In this document: piece by piece, positions 44,792-56,525 of the stretch
Layout: each line of letters begins with the position of its first letter
How positions within the stretch are numbered: position 1 is the stretch's first letter
Source of the DNA: Amanita rubescens
Lineage: Eukaryota; Basidiomycota; Agaricomycetes; Agaricales; Amanitaceae
Direction of reading: 5' to 3'
Length of the DNA stretch: 64,000 nt
Assembly (NCBI GenBank): GCA_015039365.1
Contig: WION01000121.1
Location: 1-64,000, forward strand
Position numbers and translations under genes: made by a program
Notes under the pieces: model-generated
Told to the model about the DNA's origin: nothing
Databases searched by the model: none
The model's input: only the letters and a program-made list of their open reading frames with translations

Positions 44792-45590
44792 GTTTCCACA
44801 GGCTGATGTGTAGGGAAGACACAATTAGCAATGCAATAGATGGGAAGCGGCAGTTGCACGACAATTGATCAGATGATCCAATTGCTTATGTTGTCTACCA
44901 GTGATGAAGAACAAACAAACTTTAACACATAAGGATTGAATGCGGTGGAGCGCGACATGTGGTAGACATTAAACATGATGCATGATGCAGCAAGCTGCCG
45001 CGGCTGGGCAGCTTGCGAGCGACATGTGCGAGCCCCACACGTCGCCAACGACCTGTCGCTGTCACACGGGTCACGCGCTTGTGCTTAAATCTGGCAGTTG
45101 GCCGCCCACTGTCGGGCCTTAAATCTGCATCACTATGTAGCCGCGGACAGCGTACGTACAACCTCTCGGTTGAGATAGCCAATAGGTTCGGACTCTCGCT
45201 TGGCAGTGAAACGTTTGGATCTCGCCAACATCACTCTCTAGATCTCCTGTTCTGGATGCCCCATAAGTTGGGGTACCCTGGCCTGGTCGGTTTATCTAGG
45301 CTGCGAGCGGGAGAGTGATGTATGTCAGTTCTGTGGATCAGTACGGCGACAGCTGTGCAAATCCCGCTGTTTTTGCTGTTATTCTTGCTCCGCCTTGGCG
45401 ACTCCACGGTCCATGTTTGAAGAATCACGGCATTGACAGGTTCACCACTAGATACAACTTTACAACTTGGTCTGAGAGAAATCGCAGCTGGGACGAACAA
45501 AAAGTTCTTTTTGATTTGTTACAATTACATATCGTGCAAATGGTGATTGTACAACTTGTACAGTGGCAAATTGAAGATGGTAATACATAT
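44792..45590. other. Intergenic, right flank of the accessory block
   Basis: No gene was seen. The composition changes near 44950 from repeat-like to ordinary host sequence, so the right border of the accessory block may lie here. Confidence 0.45.
44990..45016. other. Perfect 10-bp inverted repeat (hairpin)
   Basis: GCAAGCTGCC (44990-44999) and GGCAGCTTGC (45007-45016) are exact reverse complements around a 7-base loop. It lies where the accessory block ends and could be a transposon-end hairpin or a terminator-like structure. Confidence 0.5.
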
Positions 45591-46859
45591 TTAAAACAAG
45601 TAAGAAATGATAATGGCGACAACGGTGCTGAGGACAACCGCAGCGGAAAGGCGAGGAACGTTAGAAGCTTCGCTGGTGCTTGGAGGGCTACTAGTATCAT
45701 TCCAAGAGTTGCCGGTCAACAAGCCGGTAACCGTATAGTTCATGAGCGGAATGTCGGTAACATTTACATTTGTGTAATTGAGAGCAGCAGCAGCGAACTG
45801 AAATACGTTGGATATGGTAGCATTGGCATCGCCGCGATTAAGGCTTCCGAGATCCCAGTTGAGTTCTATAGTACGCAGGGCGGAGTAGTGCGTGTAAAAC
45901 GTGTCGTCGGTTGTGCCTCTGAGATTAGGGGGGATAACGCCACCGATGAGGCAAGACCATATTTGGTTACGCTCGGCATAATATTGGCTCTCGTCGAACG
46001 TGACAAGAACCAGGGCGTCTTGCATGAATGTAGCGTTGGCAAGGTACGATGAGAAGAACCCGTCGAGCCAAATGCCAGAAAAACTACGGTTGGTATCATG
46101 TCCGTCGTTATCTATGTTGGGAATATAAAAAGAGTAGGCAGGCATATTGTTATTCGTAACATCTTCTATAAAGATATCAGCTATAAAAGAGAATGAGGAC
46201 GAGACGAATGAGTCGACAACGTGTCTTACAATGAACAATGTTTGCCGAACGAGTTTGGTTCAGACCGATGCTATCGAACTGGACGGCAGGGTTGTGTTTA
46301 CGGAAATATGTGCTGTTGGCGTTGACGTAACCCGTCCAGCCTGCGGCGGGAATATCTTCATTGTATGTTTTCCAGGTCAATCCCTTTTGTTCGAGCAAGT
46401 CAAAGATGGATGTCTCGTTTGCGGGTATATCGTAGTAGCCGTCATCTGTGATACCAAAATTGGTACCTGCAACGGCGGCGATATAGTTGGGTTGGGAGGG
46501 GTGGGTGATGCTATTGTAATTAGTCAAGACGATTCCATGCTGGGCAATCGCTCGGTATTGCGGGAGATTGACGACATTGCCAAAGTCCTGATTGGAATAG
46601 CATTGTAAGGTGCGTGTTGAATTGTATCTGGCCATCATAGGCCTACCTGATTTTCGAGGAAGATTTCCAGGAAATACTTGAATACCTTACCGGTTGGAGC
46701 ACCCGGTGTATTTGTGTTATTGTAGAGGGCAGCAGTCGCGCTAGGAAACGCTGACAATATTACGGGGCTGCCTGATATGAAGGCAGGGGTTGGAGTTTGC
46801 GCATAGACGGGGGAGAGTGCTGCTAGCGTAGAAAGAGCAGTGAGTGCAAGGCTACGCAT
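45591..46859 (-). CDS. Secreted acid phosphatase, GPI-anchored (paralogue 1)
   Basis: Member of the fungal phosphoesterase/acid phosphatase family (PF04185 type, as Aspergillus PhoA), which releases phosphate from organic esters outside the cell. Exons are 46859-46647, 46587-46230 and 46180-45591, giving 386 aa. A signal peptide (about 20 residues, ending near VYA) is followed by the family core: HPSQPNYIAAVAGTNFGI, YYDIPANETSIFDLLEQKG, and ALVLVTFDES before a WSCLIGG segment. There are many N-x-S/T sites. The C-terminus has a Ser/Thr-rich spacer and a hydrophobic tail (AAVVLSTVVAIIISYLF) typical of a GPI anchor. It is one of three tandem paralogues with identical intron positions and a 358-bp exon 2 in all. 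A TATATAA lies about 45 bp upstream. Confidence 0.87.
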
Positions 46860-46899
46860 GATAACAAGGAATCAGCAACTACATCGATATCGGAGGCCG

Positions 46900-46906
46900 T
46901 TATATA
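46900..46906 (-). promoter_or_regulatory. TATA box of phosphatase paralogue 1
   Basis: TATATAA on the minus strand, 41-47 bp upstream of the ATG at 46859. Confidence 0.5.
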
Positions 46907-47889
46907 GGTCAGGAACCATGACATGTCGAGCACGTGGGTTCTTGTTCCTTGCATCAGGATTCAGCATGACACGTCTACACGTGCTCTTTTCCTTTTGAAT
47001 CCTAAAGTTCAATAACACGCCCTTGCAAGTTCTTGAAAGTGATCTAGAAGCAACAAATGCCGCGCTCAGCACACAGCGGGGAATGACTCAGGTAAAAAAC
47101 AGTTGAAATAGGCTATGACACTCCTGCAACGCTTGAGTGTCATGAAGAGCCCGGAGCATCAGGAACCCAGAAGTACGTGCCACAATCATTGAAAAGGAGT
47201 TTTATGTCCTGTAGGTGCGGGGCGCCTGCCAGTAGATCTGACGATCAAAGTGTATATGTACATGCGACTTTCGAGCTACCAGCAGGGCGGTAGGTTGTCA
47301 GCAAGTCGCCAGACGAAGAATGCTGTCCGTGAGTGGCGTGGATCGCAGTCGCAGGGGGCGGGTCCCATTCTAAATCGATCTGCGGTTCTAGTTTGGACGT
47401 CAGGAGGCCATGATGGTGTGCTGTTAGCTGGTTCGTCGATGAAGCGGAAACATGTGTCTCGACTGCTGGATGATTAATACCAAATCAACGCCAACAGGTA
47501 GTAGTGACACGGGCATCCATTGATTCGCAGTAGAAAGATGGCCCCTTCAAGCTTCATGGCGGGTCTTTAGGATCAGAAGTTGTCGGCCCTCGGGCCAGAG
47601 TTGTTGTCATCATGAGCATGTGGCCCTGAGATATTTATAATCTCTGATCAATATTGAGGTAATCTGTAATCTGTTTTCCGTATTGAGGCGATGCCCGAAA
47701 ATTGTGGCCAATAGTAGGCCAGCACCTGCAAGCACGCCTGTAGTAAACAAGATCGTTAAAATGGCTCGTACATCACCCAGCTTTCGGAAGACGATCGTAC
47801 AACCAATAGTTGCGTGTTCACCAAGAGAACGGCAATAGCACGTGTAACAATATCTAAACAAATGATACTAGTGATGTCCGATACAATGT
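46907..47889. other. Intergenic between phosphatase paralogues 1 and 2
   Basis: No gene was seen. Short open frames (47250-47477, 47610-47861) have no recognisable features. Confidence 0.5.
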
Positions 47890-49182
47890 TCAAAGCAAGA
47901 AAGGAACAACGATGGCCGCAACGACGCTGAGAGCAGCTGCAGCAAAGAGGTGTGCGACGTTGGTATTTACAGCTCCGGACGACGGCTTGCTACCGCTGGC
48001 ACTCCCGTTTTGAGTTGCGTTGTAGGATTGGTTGGTCAACAGGCCAGTTATGGAATTATTCATGAACGGGATGTTGGAAACGTTCACATTGGTATAATTG
48101 AGAGCAGATGCAGCGAACTGGAATACGTTGGAAAGGGTGGCGTTCGCATCGCCGCGGTTAAGGCTTCCAAGGTCCCAGTTGAGTTCTACGGTGCGCAGGG
48201 CGGAATAGTGAGTGTAGAACGTATTGTCGGTGGTGTTTCTAAGTCTGGCGGGGATAGCACCGCCGATGAGACAGGACCATACTTGATTACGAATTGTGTA
48301 ATTTTCGGACTCGTCGAATGTGATAAGAACGAGGGCTTCATTCATGAATGAAGCGTTGGCAAGGGTCGATTTCAAGAACCCATCAAGCCAAGTGCCAGCA
48401 TAACTTCCGTTGGTATTGTGACCATCGTTGTTTATGTTGGGGGTATAAACAGAATAGGCAGGCATATTTTTATTTGCGATATCCACCTGTAAAACACTGG
48501 CTATAACAGGGAATGAGGACGAGACGACTGAGTTAACAACATATCTTACAATGAACAACGTTCGCCGAACGAGTTTGGTTCAGTCCTATGCTATCGAAAA
48601 CGATGGCAAAGTTATGTTTCCGGACGTATGTGCCGTTCGCATTGGAGTAGCCGGTCCACCCTGCGGCAGGGATATCTTCGTTGTATCCTTTCCAGGTTAA
48701 CCCCTTCTGTTCGAGCAAATCAAAGATAGACGTCTCGTTGGCGGGTATATCGTAGTAGTTGTCGTCGATGATGCCGAGGTTAGATCCTGCGACAGCAGCG
48801 ATATAATTGGGCTCGGAAGGGTGGGTGATGGCATTATAATTCGTCAGCAAGATTCCCTGTTCTGCAACAGCTTGGAATTGCGGGAGCTGGACGATGGTGT
48901 CATAGTCCTGGACGAAAAGACATTGGGATATGTATAAACTGAATCCAGCCGTCATAGGCTCACCTCATTCTCGAGCCAAATCTGCATGAAATACTTGAAT
49001 ACATTGCCTTTTGGAGCGCTCGGCGCATTTGTGCTGTTGTAAAGCGCAGAAGTCGCACTAGGTAACGCTGACAAAATTACGGGGCTGCCTGAAATGAAGG
49101 CAGACGCTGTCGAAGTCTGCGCATGGACAGAGGAGAGGGCTGCTAGCGCAGAAAGAACTGCGAGGGTAAGGCAAGTAGGCAT
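47890..49182 (-). CDS. Secreted acid phosphatase, GPI-anchored (paralogue 2)
   Basis: Exons are 49182-48964, 48907-48550 and 48500-47890, giving 395 aa. The domain order is the same as in paralogue 1: signal peptide ending near VHA, HPSEPNYIAAVAGSNLGI, YYDIPANETSIFDLLEQKG, ALVLITFDES, and a C-terminal Ser-rich spacer with a hydrophobic tail (FAAAALSVVAAIVVPFLL). Intron phases match the other two copies. The spacer before the tail is longer and richer in Gly/Ser. It presumably acts at the cell surface in phosphate scavenging. Amino-acid changes relative to the neighbours are spread over the whole length, so the copies are not very recent. Confidence 0.87.
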
Positions 49183-49227
49183 GGCAGCAGCCTGGAGTCA
49201 GCACCGGCAGTTGATGTTCGATGGTCG

Positions 49228-49235
49228 TATATATA
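49228..49235 (-). promoter_or_regulatory. TATA box of phosphatase paralogue 2
   Basis: TATATATA about 46-53 bp upstream of the ATG at 49182, at the same spacing as in paralogue 1. Confidence 0.5.
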
Positions 49236-50533
49236 GAGGCGTTGCCCAAATATATATATAAATTCACGTACTAGTAGTTAGTTTGAAGTTGTGACTGTGA
49301 CACGCGTAGTACATCCCTCGCACACGTGCGTGAACTCCCCCCAGGACCCGCACGTTCTCCGTCAGGTGGCTCGTTCCTAATTTAATTATCATTGTCTGCT
49401 TAAATGTTCCTTAACATCTCAACATACAAAATCAGACGCAAAAATGTATGGGTAAAGGTAATTGCAAGGTTATTCAGAAAAAGTAGACAAATTGAACGGA
49501 AGCTGCGGTAGCTAAAACAACCTACATTCGGTTCTTTATGTGAATTATATACAAGCTTCGCTATAACGCGAATTCGGGCAAAAATGGCCGGTCCCAGTTC
49601 GTTCTTCATGATCAGAGGTATTAGAAAAAGCGGAGATAACGGAGCCTGCAAGATCATAGTTTCCCTAGTGAATTCGTCGCCGCTGACGCCTAAGGTTTCC
49701 CCGACAAGGCTTATAACGTTAATGCAGCGTCGTTCAAGAAGGTAGAAGCGTCGCGAGAAAGAGAAAGAGTTCATTCTAGCTGTAGTAACGATGGCGCGGA
49801 AGCTGAGCTAGAAGACTAGACTAGTGCTGAACAAGCTCGTCACAGATCATGCACCTGCAGCATAGGTTGCGAGAACCACGATCGTCCTAGTACTTTCTGG
49901 CCGTGTTTTCCTGCTGGCTGATCGTGTAATGGAGTGCATTTGTAAAGACTACGGGTTATCCTCCAGATATTTAGCCTGTTGGGCACGTGTCTCAGTCTGT
50001 CCCAAGGATAATGGGTTTTGTGCAACCAACCGGGTTGCTGTCGCGGGTGAACTTCGGAACGAAATTCTAGTAGTCGCCCCTCGGATAAGCAGGATCAGTA
50101 GTATACATTGACCAGTCGACCCACGAGGTCAGGATTTGGTGCGGTGCAGTCGATGGCCCTAAGCTTGGTGTGACGACGCCAGCAAGAGTTTTTTTCGGAG
50201 CGTGTCAAGTATTGCGGACCATCAATTTCCATCGTCCTCGCATGACATGCACCACGTAAGACAAGAATGCATGAATCAGAGGAAGGGATGGGTTTGCTTT
50301 AGTTGAGCGTCGTGAGGCCCGAGTGATTACAATTTTGCCACGTGGCATCCTGTTCGTTTCCAAACTATCGCCATTATTATTAGTGGAGAAATTTTAATTA
50401 GCGGCAATTACGCAATGTCCATGAGGTGATCTATATTATTATATAATACAGTCCGACAACGGAAAATTTAAAGTCACATACAACATGCAAGTAATGTAAT
50501 GCAAAAGGCGGTCAGATACTCGATAACGAACAT
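49236..50533. other. Intergenic between phosphatase paralogues 2 and 3
   Basis: No gene supported. Open frames of up to 124 codons (49400-49774 minus) lack introns, domains or promoter context. Confidence 0.5.
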
Positions 50534-51809
50534 CTAAAACAGGTAGGGAACACCGACGGCAGCAACGGCGTTGAGAGCAGCTGCAGCAAAGAGGTGCGCA
50601 ACGTTGGTAGTGCCAACAGCTCCGGACGAGTCGCTACCCCCACTCCCACCCCCACCTCCATGAGTCGCGTTATAGGATTGGTCGGTCAACAGACCGGTTA
50701 TGGGACCATTCATAAGAGGGACGTTGGAAACGTCCACATTGGTGTAATTGAGAGCAGATGCAGCGAACTGGAATACATTGGCAAGGGTGGTATCTGCGTC
50801 GTTGCGGTTCAGACTTCCGAGACCCCAGTTGAGCTCTACGGTATGCAGGGCGGAATAGTGAGTATAGAACGTGTTGTCGGTGGTGTTTCTAAGGCTCGCG
50901 GGAATAACACCACCAATAAGACAGGACCATACTTGGTTGCGAACTGCGCGATTTTGGGACTCGTCGAATGAGATAACAACGAGGGCTTCATTCATGAATG
51001 CAGCGTTGGCAAGGGTCGATTGCAAGAACCCATCGAGCCAAGGGCCAGCAGAAGTACTGTTGGCATCGTTATTTACGTTGGGTAGATAGTAGGAGTAGGC
51101 GGGGATATTGTTATTCGCAATATCCACTTGTAGGACATCGGCTATGGACAAGGCAATGAGGATGACAGACGAGTGAATAGATGAAATGTCATACCAGGAA
51201 CAACGTTCCCAGAACGAGTTTGGTTCAACCCGATGCTGTCGAAAACGATGGCAGGGTTGTGTTTTCGGACGTACGTGCTGTTTGCGTTGTTGTTGCCCGT
51301 CCACCCTGCGGCAGGGATTTCTTCGATGTATGCTTTCCAGGTTAACCCCTTCTGTTCAAGCAAATCAAACACAGATGTCTCGCTCGCAGGTATATCGTAG
51401 TAGTCGTTGTTGGTGATGCCGAAATTAGAGCCTGCGACAGCGGCGATATAGTTGGGCTGTGACGGGTGAGAGATGGCATTATAGTTCGTCAGCAAGATCC
51501 CCTGTTCTGCAACAGCTTGGAATTGGGGGAGCTGGACGATGGTTTCATAGTCCTGGATGAAAAGACATTGAGAATGTCATAAACTGGATCCGGCCGTCAT
51601 AGGCTCACCTCAAGCACGAGCCAAATCTGCATAAAATACTTGAATACCTTGCCTGTTGGAGCGCTCGGTGCATTTGTGTTGTTGTAAAGCGCAGCAGTCG
51701 CGCTAGGTAACGCTGACAAAATCACGGGGCTGCCTGAAACGAAGGCAGTCTGTGCATGGACAGAGGGGAGGGCTGCTAGCGCAAAAGCAGCAAGTGGAAG
51801 ACTGCGCAT
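50534..51809 (-). CDS. Secreted acid phosphatase, GPI-anchored (paralogue 3)
   Basis: Exons are 51809-51609, 51552-51195 and 51141-50534, giving 388 aa. The signal peptide is shorter (ending near VHA). The core motifs are HPSQPNYIAAVAGSNFGI, YYDIPASETSVFDLLEQKG and ALVVISFDES, followed by a Gly-rich linker before the hydrophobic tail. Exon 2 is again 358 bp and all phases match. Donor 2 is GTATGA, versus GTAAGA in the other two. A TATAAG element lies about 45 bp upstream. With paralogues 1 and 2 this forms a same-strand array spaced by about 1-1.3 kb. Confidence 0.87.
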
Positions 51810-53324
51810 GATAACGGGGAATAAGCAATTGCTTCGACATCCAATGATTATACTTATACCTTGTTCCCAGCCTCAAGGATCAAACCCCGGGTTCTTTCCA
51901 TTACGACAATCACGACATGTCTACTCGTGTATGAATTCCATCAACGTCCTGCTTGCAACCACCCAACTGGTGGTCTTTACAGTAGTTCAGTTACTAAAAC
52001 ATCCAATATGATTAGTCGAGTTCGAGAGCTAGCTAGAATTTGATAGCCATACCTGGCCCGCCCATGGCGGACGTAAAGCGTCCCCTCACTAACGGCATTT
52101 CCAGCTAGAATGACGGGTGATTTCGTGCCAGCTACCTCACCTGAGGCGCCTGATCGCGACATCAAGAACTTGCTCTGGCGGGTGACAATAGAAATAAGTC
52201 GAGTCGAGTTCATCGACAACTAATGTAAAAATGGGATGGAGTAAGTGAAGGGCGGTGAAACAATCCTCCATGAGATGGCATCAAGTCTAACCAAAAATGG
52301 CTGTCTCGCAACACGTGTGAAATTTGGACATTTAGAGTAGTCAGGGGTAATGTACTAAATAAGGTAGCTTATTAATCATGGCTCGCCTCCAAATTCTGCG
52401 CAGCAATCCTGAGATCTGGGCAAGCGGGTACATGATCGTCATCGACGCCGGCGTAGTGCTCCGTGCTTATGAGAACGTGTTCAGATGGTCGGATGAAGGG
52501 CAGCGGGGATGGCATGCTGAGGGCGGTGTTACTATGGATGGCAAATACTGTCTTGGCGAAAGGTGTCACGCCGTGGCTATGATATCGCGTTCATCAGTTA
52601 CTGCTTCGTCTTCTTCTTCCTTCTATCCTTTCACCTTGTCCTCGAACGTATGAACTGACATAACGTCTCCTCGGACCTCCATAGTGGCAACCATGGACGA
52701 TGGGAAATCTCACACGTCCCAGATACGGCGCTGGTCGACGATGATGACACATCGTGTTTGTCGGGCAAGTGCTTTACATGCCCCGTTTGGCTGATCGCTA
52801 CCATCGACGTTAGAAGGCAAGCAGCGGCGGATAATATCTCCGAGAGTCATGGTCATTTCGATGTAAAAGACCATTCGTAAGTACTCAGGTAAGCGGCGTG
52901 TAAAACATGGAAATTTTACTACAGGTGATTATAGAGCGAGAGCAAAATAAATACTATTGCTGCTGCTCCCCTCCGTTGCCAGTCTGAGGTCATTGGAGAT
53001 CTCGCCACCACCCTTGACATCCACTGCGCCGCACCTAGAATCAACACCATCTCGGCACTGGTAGCCAGCCTGCGGTCGTTGAAAACCCTCGCCACCACGG
53101 CCGTTGAATGGTCGGTTGTGCATCTGTACTTACCATCAATCTGAAAACGGGCGCCGTGCTAGTTTAATGGCGACCACTATGTTTTCCAATGAAGAAAAGA
53201 GTATTCGGATTCAAAATTCAACAGTCATCACTAATGTACCATGTACATTGCGTTAAACAGAGAGACCAAGTTGACATCAAAAACAAGCTGCACTATATAT
53301 GTCAAAAAGTTGTTTCCACCTCCG
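51810..53324. other. Intergenic; right half belongs to a duplicated unit
   Basis: No gene is supported. A 91-codon frame at 52378-52653 has no recognisable domain, and its DNA is matched by degraded sequence at 54415-54850, so it is more likely flanking DNA of the duplicated small-protein unit. Confidence 0.5.
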
Positions 53325-53615
53325 CTACTTGAGCCAGCCAACGGTAACAGGGTAGGCCTCGTATGAGTCGGCATAGATGTTAACATGGTCGTTCGGCTGA
53401 ACTGTGAAGGTTTGCGTTGAGCTCGGCGTCGTGACTGTGAGCGTCTCAGCCGCCTTCCTCGACCAGTAGTTCCTGCTTGAACATTCAGGGGCGGCGGCGA
53501 CGATAGTCTGGTACATGATGGCGGGCTTGACATTGAACGAGGAATGGCTACCTCCAGAAGTATTGGTGATTGAAACGGAGATATCAGCACCACTACGATT
53601 GGAGATCCAAGGCAT
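53325..53615 (-). CDS. Small protein of unknown family (paralogue A), 96 aa
   Basis: A single uninterrupted coding exon starts MPWISNRSGADISVSITNT and has NYWSR, then VQPNDHVNIYADSYEAYPVTVGW. The alternating polar/hydrophobic pattern suggests a small beta-sandwich. There is no signal peptide, no Cys pairs and no known motif. A paralogue of 107 aa lies 1.6 kb downstream and keeps the same landmarks, so both are likely real. A TATAAAA lies about 240 bp upstream, and a CTCTAG acceptor sits directly before the ATG, so a 5'-UTR intron is likely. Confidence 0.65.
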   Translation of the reverse strand: MPWISNRSGADISVSITNTSGGSHSSFNVKPAIMYQTIVAAAPECSSRNYWSRKAAETLTVTTPSSTQTFTVQPNDHVNIYADSYEAYPVTVGWLK

Positions 53616-53662
53616 GACTAGAGATTCGCCGGCGTCAGGACACAGGATTCAACATGGAAAGA

Positions 53663-53678
53663 CTACCATCGATGGTAG
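53663..53678. promoter_or_regulatory. Conserved 16-bp palindrome upstream of paralogue A
   Basis: CTACCATCGATGGTAG is perfectly self-complementary and occurs 48 bp upstream of the ATG. The same sequence occurs at the same distance from paralogue B, so it has been kept while flanking bases changed. Confidence 0.55.
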
Positions 53679-54860
53679 CGACGTACTGGTTGGTTCGAGA
53701 TAAACAGACGTTTGTAAACGATGTGGTACTACTAGCTGTGCTTGTTCTAAGGAAGAGCAGTGAGGTCAGCTATGACTGGTTGTGTGAAGGCGTGCGGTGA
53801 GACCTCACCTGAACGCGTAGCTCAGGACTTGCGGCCTGAACTGCGCTGAAAGTGGGGATTTTATACGAACCATAAATTATTAAAACTTGAAGGAGGAAGA
53901 GTCATGGGAGACTGGTAGCTGCCCATTCGCCCTGTCATTCGCCCTGTCAAGAACGCACTTGTCTTGCGTCCTGGCTTCTCGCACGTGTAGATAGGAGTCA
54001 TAGGACCGGTTTTGACAAGAGAAATTTACTGGTTTTGTTCTTCTTTCGGGATTAGTATAGTCACACAGCCTCTGAGTCGTTACTCCATATTTTCTAGTTT
54101 GAATTCTTCTTGGGGTTCTGACACAGTGACAGGGCGAACGAGATGGACCGATATAGATCATGCCAGGAAGCCGGAATCAGCATGCGATCAATGCCAGCCC
54201 AAGCGCCCTGAATCAAGCACGATTGTGCTAAATCATTCATATGAGCTTTACTATGACCTCTCTTCGCTCGCTTTTCTTGACACGTGCACATACAAAGGGA
54301 CTTGAACTTGTGCGATCAATCATAATCATGAGATCGTCATATTCGCCGAGGCCCTCAAGCTTCCAAACTACACAAACGACGTTGCACCTGATAACGGTCC
54401 GCAAAGTTGTTGAATTCTGCGCACCACCACTACCACTACCACGCAATCCTCTGAGATCCGGGTGACACAAAACAAGCGGATACATGATCGTCATCGATCC
54501 AGCGTGCGGAGATGGTCTGATAAAGAGCAATTGCAACGGGGCGTGCTGATGGCAAAGACTGTCTCGGCGAAAGGTGTTACAGTACACCGTGGCTAAGGGA
54601 ATCAGCTAACGTTGAGGATCTCGCGTTTGTCAGTTACTGTGGTGTCATGCTTCGTCTTCTTTTTTCTTCTATCATTTCACCTTGTCCTCGAACGTCTCTG
54701 ATACAGCACCGGTCACCGGTCAACGATGACACATCGTGCATGTCGGGCAGTGCTTTAAATGCCGGCGAGCAGTGGTGGATAAAATCTCCGATAATCATCA
54801 TCATTTCAATGTCAAAGACCATCCGTAGGTACTCAGGTAACTAGCGGTGTAAAACCTATC
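53679..54860. other. Intergenic, unit junction of a tandem duplication
   Basis: No gene was seen. The bases 53960-54240 match 55700-56010 (shared GTCCTGGCTTCTCGCACGTG and GGACCGGTTTTGACAAGA), and 54415-54850 match 52380-52930. Confidence 0.55.
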
Positions 54861-55184
54861 CTAATACACGGGGCTACCATTGTTTCCCGGACCGTCACCA
54901 AACCAGCCAAAACGAGCAGGGTAGGTCTCGTATGAGTCGGTGTAGATGTTAACGTGGTCGTTAGCCTGAACTGGGATACTGTACGTGCCGTCCCCCATCG
55001 AGACGATGAGTGACTCGGAATCAGTCCTCGTCCAGTAGTTGTTGCCTGAAATTTCAGGGGCGGTGGCGGTGGCAGTCTTGTACAGGATGGCTGGCGGGAC
55101 AAGGAACGTCTCAGTGTTGCCTCCCGAATCATTGGTGATTGAAACTCTGATATCAACACCGGTACGATTGGAGATCCAAGGCAT
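54861..55184 (-). CDS. Small protein of unknown family (paralogue B), 107 aa
   Basis: Starts MPWISNRTGVDIRVSITND and contains NYWTR and VQANDHVNIYTDSYETYP, then a Gly-rich tail (GWFGDGPGNNGSPVY) that paralogue A lacks. Single coding exon, no signal peptide. About half of the residues appear identical to paralogue A, and conserved positions cluster at the N-terminus and the NDHVNIY strand, consistent with a folded domain under selection. Function unknown. Confidence 0.65.
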   Translation of the reverse strand: MPWISNRTGVDIRVSITNDSGGNTETFLVPPAILYKTATATAPEISGNNYWTRTDSESLIVSMGDGTYSIPVQANDHVNIYTDSYETYPARFGWFGDGPGNNGSPVY

Positions 55185-55231
55185 GACTAGAGATTTGCCG
55201 GAGTCAGGACACAGGATTTAACACTGAAAGA

Positions 55232-55247
55232 CTACCATCGATGGTAG
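55232..55247. promoter_or_regulatory. Conserved 16-bp palindrome upstream of paralogue B
   Basis: An identical CTACCATCGATGGTAG, 48 bp from the ATG at 55184, as for paralogue A. Confidence 0.55.
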
Positions 55248-56525
55248 CGACGTACTGGATAAATGGAAGTTTGTAACGGTGTGGTACTGCTGGCTGTGCT
55301 TGTTAAGCTTAAACCTAAGGAATAGCAGTAAGGTCAGAGATGACGGCCCGTTGTGAAGGCGCGCGGTGGTACTTCACCTGAACACGTAGCGGAAGACTTG
55401 TGGCCTGGATTGCACTGACGGCAAGGATTTATACATACCACCACGCGTGTTGAACTTGAAGGAGAAAGAGTCAGGGCAGACTGGTTTTGGTTAGTAGAAT
55501 TCCGACTGTCGCTGGAGCCGCTCCGAGCCGCGAAGACATTCTCACTGCCAGCAGCAGCGGCATTCTAAAGTGAAAGGCACCGTTCGTATGGTTTGGAAGT
55601 CTGAAGAAGGGGAGTATGATGATGGTCTCGTGACTCCGACTGATCGCAAAAGCTGCCCAATGATCGCCCTGTCATTCGCCCTGTCAGACTCAACGCACTC
55701 GTCTTGTGTCCTGGCTTCTCGCACGTGTCGATAAGAGTCATAGGACCGGTTTTGACAAGAACAATTTACTGGTTTTGTCGGGTGGATTCTTCATTTGGGA
55801 TGAGGTGCGCATGAACTGTGACGGTCCAACTAAGTACTAGTGCTAGTTACACAGCCCCTGAGTCGTTTTTCCAGTTTGAACATTTCTTGGGACTCTGACA
55901 GGACGAATGATATGAACCGATATCAATCATGGGAAGTTGGAATTAGCATGTGATCAATGCCAGCCCAAGCGCTCCGAATCAAGCATCGACGATTGCGGTA
56001 AATCATTCATATGACTTTACCATCCACTCGCATTTCTGCCCACACTTGACAGGCAGCTTGTACGATTAATCAGAATCATGAGGCCATCATATTCGAGATC
56101 CTCAAGCTTCAAATCACGCAAACGGTGCTGATAACGGTCCGCAAGCCCGATGAGACCAAATTCTTTGCATGGGATGGGATCGGGATTCCCTACGTGCTGC
56201 TTGTGAATTTCCTTATCATTTTCTTCTATAACGTCAAGGTCGCTGTGAAAACTTCAATTGCCTAAAATTCCGCACGCCCTCTAATGACCGAGGAGCCGTG
56301 AAAACCTTTTTGCATCAATTCTTTTTTTATCAATTGAAAAGATGGGCAGCAATGTCGAGGAGCGATCGCCGAGTCACGAGTTTGTATGTCGCCTTGCATA
56401 CTGCTAGACAACGGGGTCGCGAGCTCCCCCATATATGTCCGCTGTTGTGTCGAATCTGTTGCTCATTCGAGGAGTAACAGGTTGGTTGGTACGGGTCAAA
56501 AACGGTTTGTCTCAAGGCCCAAACC
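55248..56525. other. Intergenic, no gene seen
   Basis: Contains the upstream flank of paralogue B and, at the right, the 3' flank of the RdRP-helicase gene. Open frames here are short and featureless. Confidence 0.5.

Larger units (their letters stand above)
52380..56010. repeat. Direct tandem duplication of the small-protein locus
   Basis: Two units, about 52380-54240 and 54415-56010, each hold a 3' flank, a minus-strand small-protein gene, the 16-bp palindrome and an upstream region, collinear with indels. The offset is 1569 bp at the ATGs and 1740 bp in the upstream flank. Confidence 0.75.

Noticed and set aside
52378..52653. 91-codon open frame
   Set aside because: Its DNA is duplicated in degraded form at 54415-54850 without keeping the frame, so it is flanking DNA rather than a gene.
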